Shown: positions 1-5,507, numbered from the stretch's first letter. The stretch is DNA of 12,072 nt from JBKQVT01 sp052139835 (GCA_052139835.1 JBKQVT010000101.1:1-12072), one strand, 5' to 3'. Notes: generated by a model not told the origin, from the sequence alone. Numbers and translations are program-made.

Positions 1-480
1 CGCTCGCTGAATTTCGCCGACGACGAACTGGTGGTCGTCAGCCCGGACGAGGGGAGCATCAAGCGGGCCGTGGCCCACACGGTGCGGTTGGGCGGCCACC
101 TGGCGATCATCGACAAGCGACGCAGCAGTGCCGAGAAGACCCGCCAGGCCCACGTCATCGGCGGCCCGATCGAAGGCAAAGTCGCCTTGATCTTCGACGA
201 CATGATCAGCACGGCCGGCTCGATTGTCGGGGCGGCCCAGGTGATGCACCAGGCCGGGGCGAAGCGGATTTTCCTGGCCGCCACCCACGGCCTGCTGGTG
301 GGCAAGGCCGTCGAGCGGATCGTCTCGGCGCCGATCGAGGGCCTGGTCATTACCGACACGATTCCCCTGCCGCCGGAGAAGGCCAATCCGCGGATCACCG
401 TCTTGGGCATCGCCCCCCTGTTGGGCGAAGCGATCAAGCGGATTCACTGGAACGAATCGGTCAGCGTGCTGTTCAAGTGA
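1..480 (+). CDS. prs: Ribose-phosphate pyrophosphokinase (PRPP synthase), 3' part
   Basis: The frame is open from base 1 and gives 159 residues, about the C-terminal half of a protein that is usually 310-320 aa; the start lies outside the window. The enzyme makes PRPP from ribose 5-phosphate and ATP in the cytoplasm, for purine, pyrimidine, His and Trp synthesis. Visible hallmarks are VVVSPDEG (fragment residues 11-18), the IIDKRR flexible-loop segment (36-41), the PRPP-binding loop DDMISTAGS (66-74), VTDTIPLP, and the family ending RIHWNESVSVLF. The PRPP loop has Ser where E. coli has the second Asp of DDMIDTGGT, a variation also known in archaeal-type enzymes. Identity is secure. In Bacillus and others prs is followed directly by ctc/rplY and pth; here a minus-strand toxin-antitoxin remnant sits between them. 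I see no convincing terminator after the stop, only short GC-rich palindromes near 485-535. Confidence 0.96.
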   Translation, partial: RSLNFADDELVVVSPDEGSIKRAVAHTVRLGGHLAIIDKRRSSAEKTRQAHVIGGPIEGKVALIFDDMISTAGSIVGAAQVMHQAGAKRIFLAATHGLLVGKAVERIVSAPIEGLVITDTIPLPPEKANPRITVLGIAPLLGEAIKRIHWNESVSVLFK

Positions 481-630
481 GGGGGGCGGCCCTTTGGCTC
501 CCGCCTTGATTCTTACCGCCAAGCCCGCCGGCGGGAACGGAACTGCCACAAAACGTCGCGCCCGCCGCCCCAATCTTCCGCCGGCCGCGTCTGGCGGACA
601 TGGGGGCGCGGGGGCATGATTTTTCGCCCA

Positions 631-893
631 TCATCTGCCCGCGATCATCCCCTCGTACTCATCGTGGCTGCCGATCCACACCCAGGTGTAATCGCCGCCG
701 TCCTCCACCGCCAACGCCCGGTGTGCGAGCCCGACCCGACCCGAGCCGACCAGAAGCCTCCAACCTTCTTGAACTGAAGCGATGGGTGCCGGGGATCCGT
801 CTTGAGAAGCTGGAAGTTCTTGGCGGCCAGTTCCCGAACGCTCTCGGGCAATCGCCTATACCGCCGCCAAAACTGCGGGGTTGTGCGGTGCAT
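631..893 (-). pseudogene. RelE/HigB-like toxin gene, frameshifted
   Basis: Starting at ATG 893, the frame reads MHRTTPQFWRRYRRLPESV..., then a HPSLQFKKVGGFWSARVG core typical of a RelE/ParE-superfamily mRNA-interferase family. Directly after this core the frame changes. The expected continuation (AHRALAVEDG, then YTWVWIGSHDEYEGMI) lies in another minus-strand frame and ends at TGA 631-633. The break is at three tandem copies of TCGGG (minus strand, 730-744). With two copies the gene would encode 85 residues with the usual ARVGL motif. As written, translation runs out of frame to a stop at 645-647 (82 aa), losing the C-terminal beta-strands and the usual catalytic/basic residues. The start overlaps the antitoxin stop (TAATG), so the two are translationally coupled. 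The family call is good; whether the break is real or a sequencing error cannot be decided here. Confidence 0.82.
730..744 (-). repeat. Pentanucleotide tandem repeat (TCGGG)x3 causing the frameshift
   Basis: The plus strand carries three perfect copies of CCCGA at 730-734, 735-739 and 740-744. Two copies would keep the toxin in frame through its conserved ARVGL segment; three shift it by five bases. This looks like a slipped-strand duplication. Confidence 0.85.
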
Positions 894-1093
894 TAGAGGT
901 CTCTGAGGGCATTGTTCTTCTTTGCCTCAGCGGCCTCGGAAAGCAGGAAGTCCAGTTTGCCCGAGCGCGAATCTTCCTCAATCTGCCGGTCCCAATTCTC
1001 CCAGTCGCGGGCGAGAAACCATTGGCGGAATTGGGCATACTCGTCTTGCTGAAGCGAGGCGACCGCCGTTTCAAGCTCTTCGATTCGAGTCAT
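893..1093 (-). CDS. Small antitoxin candidate, partner of RelE-like toxin
   Basis: A 66-residue acidic, helical protein beginning MTRIEELETAVASL and ending NNALRDL, with the EYAQFRQWFLARDWENWD segment typical of short proteins encoded just upstream of RelE/ParE-type toxins. It would bind and neutralise the toxin and probably also autorepress the operon; no DNA-binding motif is recognisable, so repression is inference. I chose ATG 1093 over an upstream in-frame start at 1213 because a good promoter lies at 1131-1159, inside the longer version, and because MTRIEELE is the usual start of such proteins. The ribosome-binding site is weak (GAAG about 8 nt upstream). The stop codon overlaps the toxin ATG by one base. 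This gene is intact although its toxin is broken, as is expected if selection tolerates loss of the toxin first. Confidence 0.72.
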   Translation of the reverse strand: MTRIEELETAVASLQQDEYAQFRQWFLARDWENWDRQIEEDSRSGKLDFLLSEAAEAKKNNALRDL

Positions 1094-1130
1094 GTTCGTT
1101 GCTTCATTGTTGTGAGGAACGCCACCCCCC

Positions 1131-1159
1131 ATTTTACTAGGGCCAGAATCTCGGGTCAA
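1131..1159 (-). promoter_or_regulatory. Sigma-70-type promoter of the toxin-antitoxin pair
   Basis: On the minus strand TTGACC (1154-1159) and TAAAAT (1131-1136) are separated by exactly 17 bases; each box matches the consensus at 5 of 6 positions. Transcription would start near 1124, leaving about 30 nt of leader before ATG 1093. It is one of the best promoter matches in the window. Confidence 0.65.
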
Positions 1160-1291
1160 CGCCGCCATTCCCGCCGGCTGCGTCCAACGGGCGTGGGGAA
1201 GCGGGGGCGACATTTCCAGGCCCAGCGGGCTTGGGGGGGGCAGGAAATTTCTCCGCTTGCCGCCCCGCGAAGAAAATTCTCGCCGCTGGGC

Positions 1292-1319
1292 TTGTATTTC
1301 TCCGCCAAAGGGTCAAAAT
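1292..1319 (+). promoter_or_regulatory. Candidate promoter of the rplY-rplI cluster
   Basis: TTGTAT (1292-1297) and CAAAAT (1314-1319) with a 16-base spacer, each 4 of 6 to consensus, about 45 bases before the rplY start. This is a plausible new start point, since the upstream gene now lies on the other strand. The match is only moderate. Confidence 0.3.
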
Positions 1320-1365
1320 AACTAGATTCGCAACCGATCGCTCGTAGAGAGAACTGAGGACCGGC

Positions 1366-1995
1366 ATGGCCGAACAACTTGAGGTAGCCGCCCGGGAAAC
1401 CCGGGGAAAACACCATACCCGCCGGCTCCGGCGGGGGGGCAAGGTCCCCGCCGTCTTGTACGGCCACGGCTTGGAACCCGTCGCCCTGGCGATCTCTGCC
1501 GAGCGGCTCGACACCGCGCTGCGCCACGGCAGCCGCCTGGTGGACCTGACCGGGGCGGTCAGCGAATCGGCTTTTATCCGGGAACTCCAGTGGGATACCT
1601 GGGGGACCAGCGTGGTCCACGTCGATTTCACGCGGATTTCCGCCGACGAACTGGTCAAGGTCGTGGTGGCCATCGAGCTTCGCGGCGAGGCCCCCGGGGT
1701 GAAAGAAGGGGGCGTGGTCGATCAACTGGTGCATCAGATCGAGGTGGAGTGCCCGGCCGGCGCCATCCCCGACAAGCTCCACGTGAACGTCAACCACTTG
1801 AAACTTAACGAAACAATCACCTTGGCCGCGCTGGAACTGCCGGCGAAGGCGCGGGTGTTCGGCGAGCCGGAGACGATCCTCGTGCAGTGCATCGTGCCGG
1901 TGGAGAAGCCGGAAGAGGGGGAGGAGGCCGCGGCGGCGCCGGGCGAACCGGAGGTGATCGGCGCCAAGCCCGAAGAAGAGACGGAGGAAAGCTAA
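1366..1995 (+). CDS. rplY: 50S ribosomal protein L25 (TL5/CTC type)
   Basis: 209 residues. L25 binds 5S rRNA in the large ribosomal subunit; the long CTC/TL5 type has an N-terminal 5S-rRNA-binding domain (about residues 4-92, with GKVPAVLYGHG at 25-35 and the HVDFTRI signature near 84-90) and a C-terminal beta-rich TL5 domain (about 95-182, with VECPAGAIPDKLHVNV). The last roughly 25 residues are an acidic, Ala-rich tail ending EEETEES, longer than in many homologues and presumably disordered. ATG 1366 has a good ribosome-binding site (TGAGGA at 1355-1360, 5-nt spacing) and starts the family's usual N-terminus. pth follows after 30 bases on the same strand, so the two are probably co-transcribed, as in the conserved prs-ctc-pth order. 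Confidence 0.96.
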   Translation: MAEQLEVAARETRGKHHTRRLRRGGKVPAVLYGHGLEPVALAISAERLDTALRHGSRLVDLTGAVSESAFIRELQWDTWGTSVVHVDFTRISADELVKVVVAIELRGEAPGVKEGGVVDQLVHQIEVECPAGAIPDKLHVNVNHLKLNETITLAALELPAKARVFGEPETILVQCIVPVEKPEEGEEAAAAPGEPEVIGAKPEEETEES

Positions 1996-2025
1996 GCTGC
2001 CTGGCCTGTTGGCGGGGTGTTGCCC

Positions 2026-2583
2026 ATGAAACTCGTGGTGGGACTGGGCAATCCGGGCCGGCGTTACCAGCAGACGCGACACAACATCGGTTGGGCGGTC
2101 CTGGCGGAGTTGGCCCGCCACTTCGCCGCCGGGCCGGCCAAACGCCGGTTTCAAGGCGAGGTGCTCGAGGCCGACCTCGAAGGACAAAAGGCCCTCCTGC
2201 TGACGCCTTGGACGTATATGAACCTGAGCGGGGCCAGCGTGCTGGCCGCGCGAGACTTTTACAAAATACCAAACGAGGACATCCTGGTCGTCTGCGACGA
2301 CTTGAACCTGCCGGTGGCCAAGCTCCGCCTGCGCGGGGCGGGGTCCTCGGGGGGACAGAAAGGGTTGGAAGACATCATCCATCGCCTGGGGAGCGAGGAG
2401 TTTGCCCGCCTGCGGATCGGCATCGGCTCGCCGCCGCCAGGCTGGGACGCGGTGGATTACGTGCTGGGCAAGTTTCCCGCCGGGGAGATTGCCGACGTGG
2501 AGGCGGCCATCGTGCGGGCCGCTGAAGCAGTGGTGACCTGGGCCCGCGAGGGCCTCGAAGTCTGCATGAATCGCTATAATTGA
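2026..2583 (+). CDS. pth: Peptidyl-tRNA hydrolase
   Basis: 185 residues, the usual length. Pth hydrolyses peptidyl-tRNA released from stalled ribosomes, recycling tRNA. The conserved pieces are MKLVVGLGNPG with Asn9, catalytic His19 in TRHNIGW, Asn66 in TYMNLSG and the acidic pair Asp91/92 in VCDDLNLP. The glycine-rich lid segment reads GGQKGL (109-114) where E. coli has GGHNGL, so the His113/Asn114 substrate contacts of E. coli are Gln and Lys here. A GTG at 2017 would add three residues (MLP), but ATG 2026 matches the family start. The ribosome-binding site is only a G-rich run (GGCGGGG). The stop lies 20 bases before rpsF, so the genes are probably co-transcribed. The last codons and stop overlap a TATAAT that might act as a -10 box for rpsF. 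Confidence 0.95.
   Translation: MKLVVGLGNPGRRYQQTRHNIGWAVLAELARHFAAGPAKRRFQGEVLEADLEGQKALLLTPWTYMNLSGASVLAARDFYKIPNEDILVVCDDLNLPVAKLRLRGAGSSGGQKGLEDIIHRLGSEEFARLRIGIGSPPPGWDAVDYVLGKFPAGEIADVEAAIVRAAEAVVTWAREGLEVCMNRYN
2575..2580 (+). promoter_or_regulatory. TATAAT box overlapping the pth stop, possible rpsF -10
   Basis: A perfect TATAAT at 2575-2580 encodes the end of Pth (Tyr-Asn). No good -35 lies 16-18 bases upstream (GC-rich at 2551-2558) and there is no TGn extension, so this may be coincidence or a weak internal promoter for the rpsF-ssb-rplI part. Confidence 0.22.
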
Positions 2584-2603
2584 GGCCGCGGAAACGCAGG
2601 AGC

Positions 2604-3053
2604 ATGGTCTTGACCGAAAACGTCTACGAAGGCATGTTCATCCTGGACTCCAGCCGCTACGGACACGATCCGGAGGCGGTGTCGGGCCAGATTGACGCAA
2701 CGATTCAGAAGTTCGGCGGCACGATCCTGGTGAGCCGGCTGTGGGAAGAGCGCCGCTTGGCGTACCCGATCAAGTCGCACCGCAAGGGGACCTATTGGCT
2801 GACGTATTTCCGCCTGCCCGGCGCCCAGTTGGTGACCTTGAAGCGGGAATGTCAGATCAACGAGGTGATCTTGCGATACTTGTTCTTGAAGGTCGATCCG
2901 CGGATTGTCGAGGCCGTGGTGGCGCATGCCCAGAGTGCCCCCGTGAGCGCTCCGCCGCCGGAAGCCGTGCCCGCGGCTGTCGTCCCGGCGGTCGTCGTCG
3001 ATATCGACCTGAAGGAACTGGAAGTGCCGGACCTGGACGAAGAGGAAGAGTAG
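2604..3053 (+). CDS. rpsF: 30S ribosomal protein S6
   Basis: 149 residues from ATG 2604. S6 sits on the platform of the small subunit, normally paired with S18. The ferredoxin-like S6 domain covers about residues 5-105: NVYEGMFILDS, the FGGTILVSRLWEERRLAYPI strand-turn, then GTYWLTYFRLPGAQLVTLKR and ILRYLFLKV. The remaining 40 or so residues are Ala/Pro/Val-rich and end in an acidic EEEE, an extension beyond E. coli S6. The start is uncertain: AGGAG (2598-2602) lies only one base before ATG 2604 but seven bases before an in-frame TTG at 2610, which would give a protein two residues shorter. A GGGATTTAG-type inverted repeat begins four bases after the stop. rpsR, usually next to rpsF and ssb, is not in this cluster. 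Confidence 0.94.
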   Translation: MVLTENVYEGMFILDSSRYGHDPEAVSGQIDATIQKFGGTILVSRLWEERRLAYPIKSHRKGTYWLTYFRLPGAQLVTLKRECQINEVILRYLFLKVDPRIVEAVVAHAQSAPVSAPPPEAVPAAVVPAVVVDIDLKELEVPDLDEEEE

Positions 3054-3056
3054 TCG

Positions 3057-3137
3057 GGGGATTTAGGGATTTGGGGATTTAGAGAGCCGAGAGTTCTCAA
3101 GTCCCGAAATCCCTAAATCCCCAAATCCCGAAATCCC
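3057..3137. repeat. GGGATTTAG-type inverted repeat, copy 1
   Basis: Degenerate 8-9-base units (GGGATTTAG/GGGATTTGG) at 3058-3082 face their complement at 3113-3137. The two arms match over 25 bases with one mismatch, leaving a loop of about 30 bases that contains GAGTTCTC (3091-3098). In RNA this would be a long, moderately stable hairpin between rpsF and ssb. There is no T-run after it, so it is not a classical intrinsic terminator; it could act as an mRNA stabiliser or attenuator, which is inference. A second copy with the same loop core lies at 5411-5507. Confidence 0.85.
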
Positions 3138-3155
3138 TGTTCCGTGGGAGCAGCC

Positions 3156-3635
3156 ATGGCCAGCTTTAACCGCGTCATCCTGCTGGGCAACCTGACCCGC
3201 GATCCGGAATTGCGCTATATCGCCAGCGGCATGGCCGTGACGGACCTTGGCCTGGCGGTGAACGATCGCCGCAAGAACGCCAACGGGGAATGGGTCGAGC
3301 AAACGACGTTTGTGGACGTGACGCTGTGGGCGCGGACGGCGGAGGTGGCCTGCGAATTTCTCACCAAGGGCGCGCCGGTGTTTATCGAGGGCCGGTTGAA
3401 GCTCGACACCTGGGAGGGCAACGACGGCCAGAAGCGGTCGAAACTGTGCGTGGTGGGCGAGCGGATGCAACTGTTGGGCAGCCGCGGCGGCGGTGCCTCC
3501 GGCGGCGGTCCCGGCCGGGCCGCGGCTGCGGCCCAGGGCGGCCCACGGCCCAGCGAGGCTGGCCCCCCCGACGACGACTACGGCGACATGCCTCCGGCCC
3601 CCGAGCCCTCCGGGGGCCCGGATATTCCTTTTTAA
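3156..3635 (+). CDS. ssb: Single-stranded DNA-binding protein
   Basis: 159 residues. SSB coats single-stranded DNA in replication, recombination and repair and recruits partners through its C-terminal tip. The OB-fold covers about residues 1-108 (MASFNRVILLGNLTRDPELR; WVEQTTFVDVTLW; VFIEGRLKLDTWEG). A Gly/Ala/Pro-rich linker of about 45 residues follows, and the tip PDIPF retains the Ile-Pro-Phe that partner proteins bind. The final residues have fewer acidic residues than the common DDDIPF, though DDDYGD lies slightly upstream. ATG 3156 is chosen over GTG 3144 because GGGAG at 3146-3150 is well spaced and the family begins M-A-S-x-N-R. The gene sits 102 bases after rpsF, the gap being largely filled by the inverted repeat, and 42 bases before rplI. 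Confidence 0.96.
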   Translation: MASFNRVILLGNLTRDPELRYIASGMAVTDLGLAVNDRRKNANGEWVEQTTFVDVTLWARTAEVACEFLTKGAPVFIEGRLKLDTWEGNDGQKRSKLCVVGERMQLLGSRGGGASGGGPGRAAAAAQGGPRPSEAGPPDDDYGDMPPAPEPSGGPDIPF

Positions 3636-3667
3636 GAGCTTAGAACTTAGAGCTTAGAACTTAGAGA
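3633..3667 (+). repeat. TTAGARC heptamer array between ssb and rplI
   Basis: Four TTAGARN heptamers in tandem (TTAGAAC, TTAGAGC, TTAGAAC, TTAGAGA at 3640-3667) preceded by a degenerate unit (TAAGAGC) that holds the ssb stop codon. Equivalently, the 14-mer AGAGCTTAGAACTT occurs twice (3635-3648, 3649-3662). It fills almost all of the 42-base ssb-rplI gap, and its last unit (AGAGAAG) may serve as the weak ribosome-binding site of rplI. Confidence 0.85.
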
Positions 3668-3677
3668 AGACAGTCCC

Positions 3678-4226
3678 ATGCCCCAGAGCAAATCGAAGAA
3701 GCGGCCCGGTCTGAAGCGGCTCCCCAAGGCTCCCAGCGGGGGCATTGAACTGTTGCTGATCCAGGCGGTCGAACACCTGGGCCAGCAGGGCGACGTAGTC
3801 GTCGTGCGGCCCGGCTTCGCCATGAACTATCTCTTGCCGCAGGGCCTGGCGACTGTGGCCAGCGACCATCACAAGCGGATGGTCCAGAAGCATCGCGCCG
3901 CCTTGGAGCAGATCGAGAACGCCCGCCTCGCCGGCCTCCGCGCCCTGGCCGAGGAACTGGGCCGGCAAAGCGTGACCATCGAGGCCAATGCCAACGACGA
4001 AGGCCACCTCTACGGCTCGGTCGGCGCCGTGGAGATCGTCAACGCCCTGAAACGCAACAAGATCACCATCGCTCAAGACCAGGTTCGCCTGCAAGGGCCG
4101 CTGAAGGAACTGGGGCTCTATACGGTCAAGATTCACGTGGCCCAGGAGATCGAGGGCGACTTGAAGGTCTGGGTAGTCCCGTCGGTGGCCGAAGAGGGCG
4201 CCGCGGAAGAAAAAACCCCCGGCTGA
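3678..4226 (+). CDS. rplI: 50S ribosomal protein L9
   Basis: 182 residues, longer than E. coli L9 (149). L9 binds 23S rRNA near the L1 stalk and reaches across the ribosome surface. The N-terminal domain (about 23-75) has the L9 signature GQQGDVVVVRPGFAMNYLLPQGLA, quoted here in parts: HLGQQGDVV, then RPGFAMNYLLPQGLA. A long connecting helix (about 75-105, KRMVQKHRAALEQIENARLAG) and the C-terminal RNA-binding domain (about 110-170, with EGHLYGSVGAVEI) follow. A basic 20-residue N-terminal extension (PQSKSKKRPGLKRLPKAPSG) precedes the domain and is unusual for the E. coli protein; an acidic tail ends it. No internal start is better placed, so ATG 3678 is kept. It is the last gene of the cluster; a short GC hairpin follows at 4270-4284. 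Confidence 0.94.
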   Translation: MPQSKSKKRPGLKRLPKAPSGGIELLLIQAVEHLGQQGDVVVVRPGFAMNYLLPQGLATVASDHHKRMVQKHRAALEQIENARLAGLRALAEELGRQSVTIEANANDEGHLYGSVGAVEIVNALKRNKITIAQDQVRLQGPLKELGLYTVKIHVAQEIEGDLKVWVVPSVAEEGAAEEKTPG

Positions 4227-4269
4227 GCGAACCTTTCCACGACGGCCGTGTCTACGATGGGGACCGATG

Positions 4270-4284
4270 GGGGGATAGTCCCCC
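4270..4284 (+). terminator. Short GC hairpin after rplI
   Basis: GGGGGA (4270-4275), loop TAG, TCCCCC (4279-4284): a perfect 6-bp stem 44 bases after the rplI stop. No T-run follows, so termination here is only a suggestion. Confidence 0.3.
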
Positions 4285-4303
4285 TGGCCCTTCCCGGTGC
4301 AAC

Positions 4304-4332
4304 TTGACAAGGGCTGCCCGGTCTGTCAGACT
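4304..4332 (+). promoter_or_regulatory. Candidate sigma-70 promoter upstream of the sigma-factor gene
   Basis: A perfect TTGACA at 4304-4309 is followed after 17 bases by CAGACT (4327-4332), 3 of 6 to the -10 consensus. Transcription would start near 4339, giving a leader of about 100 nt to the ORF at 4439 and about 490 nt to the sigma factor. Confidence 0.5.
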
Positions 4333-4348
4333 AGAGCCTTGAGGAAAA

Positions 4349-4378
4349 GCGGCCATCTTCCACGGGGAAGACCGCCGC
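4349..4378 (+). other. Hairpin in the leader after the 4304 promoter
   Basis: GCGGC (4349-4353) and TCTTCC (4356-4361) pair with GGAAGA (4366-4371) and GCCGC (4374-4378) around a 2x2 internal loop and an ACGG tetraloop. It starts about 10 nt into the predicted transcript and could stabilise or regulate it; function is unknown. Confidence 0.4.
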
Positions 4379-4438
4379 AGAACCGTTACATTGTCTTGTC
4401 CTCTCTCACCGCGCAGCGGCGCAACGAAAGGGACTGTC

Positions 4439-4657
4439 ATGGATCGCTATCTCAACATCGTCACCAGCAAGATCGCCTCGGTTTTTGGCAATTGCACGGG
4501 CGGGAATCGCCTGGCCGGTACGACGCATGGGCGCTTCATGTCGGCCGTTGCGCGGTTGCTTCCGATGCGGCTCGCGAGGTGGTTGCCGGTCCGCGTAGCG
4601 TGTCCGGCAAGTCGGTCCCCGCGACCGCGAAACCGGGCAAACCGGCAGAGATCCTGA
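4439..4657 (+). CDS. Hypothetical 72-aa ORF in the sigma-factor leader
   Basis: I do not recognise this product. ATG 4439 has a reasonable ribosome-binding site (GAAAGGG, 6 nt away) and lies about 100 nt after a promoter candidate. The first 50 or so codons (MDRYLNIVTSKIASVFGN...) use mostly G or C in the third position, as real genes here do; the remainder is Arg/Pro/Ser-rich with relaxed third positions, suggesting that the coding signal ends or shifts frame near 4590. In the next frame an open stretch (AREVVAGPRSVSGKSVPAT...) runs to TGA 4723-4725. So it could be a small gene, a leader peptide for the sigma factor, or the remnant of a frameshifted gene. The 170 bases from 4658 to 4829 hold no other gene I can support. 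Confidence 0.35.
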   Translation: MDRYLNIVTSKIASVFGNCTGGNRLAGTTHGRFMSAVARLLPMRLARWLPVRVACPASRSPRPRNRANRQRS

Positions 4658-4829
4658 GCCCTCGCGGGCGCGGAATCAGGTTTGTACGGCGACGCGTCAG
4701 CCCCGGCGGACCAGCCAGCCAGTGAAGCTGTGCTGCTTGCGCCGCAGCGACGATCCGCTTGCCGGCCCCCGGGACCCCACGGCGCCGGTTCTCCCTCTTT
4801 CAGGCACGTTTTTTCGGGAAGTCAGGACC

Positions 4830-5405
4830 ATGTTCGGCACAAGGATTGACACGACGGAGCGCGGGGAGGCGGTCCAGCGGCTGGTGCACGCCGCCCAGGG
4901 CGGCGATCGACAGGCCTTTGGCGGGCTGATCGAGCGTTACCAGCGGGCGGTTTACGCCACGGCGTACCGCTACCTGGGCAACGACGCGGAGACGCAGGAG
5001 GTGTGCCAGGAGATCTTCCTCCGCGCGTTGCAGAAGATCGGGCAATTGCGGCAGCCGGAGAGCTTTGGGGGCTGGCTGCGGTCGATGGCTGCGCGGATGG
5101 CGATCAATCGGGCGGTGCGTCGCCGGCCGCTGGTTTCGGCGGACGAGTCGGTCGCCGCCGTTTGTGCCCGGCAGCCCACTCCGCTGGGAGAGATGCTGGC
5201 CGGGGAGCGCCGTGCCCAGGTGCGGCGCGGCCTGGGGCGGCTCGGCGCGATGGATCGCCAGACGCTGGTGGCCTTCTACTTCGACGGCCGCACGCTGCTG
5301 GAGATGAGCGACCACTTCCACTCGCCGGTGGGCACGATCAAGCGGCGACTGCACGTGGCGCGGCGGCGGCTGGCCGAGGAGCTGGCGTCGCTGGCCCCGG
5401 CGTGA
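4830..5405 (+). CDS. Sigma-70 family (ECF-like) RNA polymerase sigma factor
   Basis: 191 residues, ECF size. It would direct RNA polymerase to a specific promoter set. Region 2 spans about residues 20-98 (GDRQAFGGLIERYQRAVYATAYRYLG in parts: AFGGLIERY, YLGNDAETQEVCQEIF, FGGWLRSMAARMAINR). A linker of about 27 residues follows, and region 4 covers about 126-183 with its helix-turn-helix (TLLEMSDHFHSPVGTIKRRL). ATG 4830, with AGGA four bases upstream, fits a region-2 start typical of the family; a GTG at 4722 would add 36 residues with no recognised similarity and overlaps the TGA of the upstream frame (GTGA). No anti-sigma factor is encoded next to it, so its control is not evident. Planctomycetes carry many such orphan factors. 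Its regulon cannot be told from this window. Confidence 0.88.
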   Translation: MFGTRIDTTERGEAVQRLVHAAQGGDRQAFGGLIERYQRAVYATAYRYLGNDAETQEVCQEIFLRALQKIGQLRQPESFGGWLRSMAARMAINRAVRRRPLVSADESVAAVCARQPTPLGEMLAGERRAQVRRGLGRLGAMDRQTLVAFYFDGRTLLEMSDHFHSPVGTIKRRLHVARRRLAEELASLAPA

Positions 5406-5410
5406 AGGAA

Positions 5411-5507
5411 GGGGATTTAGGGATTTCGGGATTTAGGGATTTAGGGCGGAGCACGATGAGTTCTCTAATCCCCAATCCCTAAATCCCTGTTTCCCCAAAT
5501 CCCTTAG
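5411..5507. repeat. GGGATTTAG-type inverted repeat, copy 2
   Basis: Four GGGATTTAG/GGGATTTCG units (5411-5446) face complementary units (5466-5507: AATCCC, CTAAATCCC, CAAATCCC). The best arm match is AGGGATTTAGGGATT. The loop again contains GAGTTCTC (5458-5465). It starts five bases after the sigma-factor stop, the same placement as copy 1 behind rpsF. Confidence 0.85.

Noticed and set aside
523..535. CCCGCCGGCGGG palindrome as a prs terminator
   Set aside because: It is a loop-less palindrome without a T-run; such motifs are frequent by chance at this GC content.
881..1321. 146-codon plus-strand open frame opposite the antitoxin
   Set aside because: It has no ribosome-binding site or family motif, and it overlaps the supported minus-strand antitoxin and its promoter.
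1156..2382. 408-codon minus-strand open frame
   Set aside because: It lies antisense to rplY and pth, both with clear family motifs; no recognisable protein features.
3057..3137. CRISPR array
   Set aside because: Units are 7-9 bases, without regular unique spacers, and are arranged as an inverted repeat; no cas genes are present.
4297..4725. 142-codon open frame as a full gene upstream of the sigma factor
   Set aside because: Its first part has no coding signal and overlaps the promoter and hairpin. Only the possible frameshift link to the 4439 ORF is kept, as a finding.
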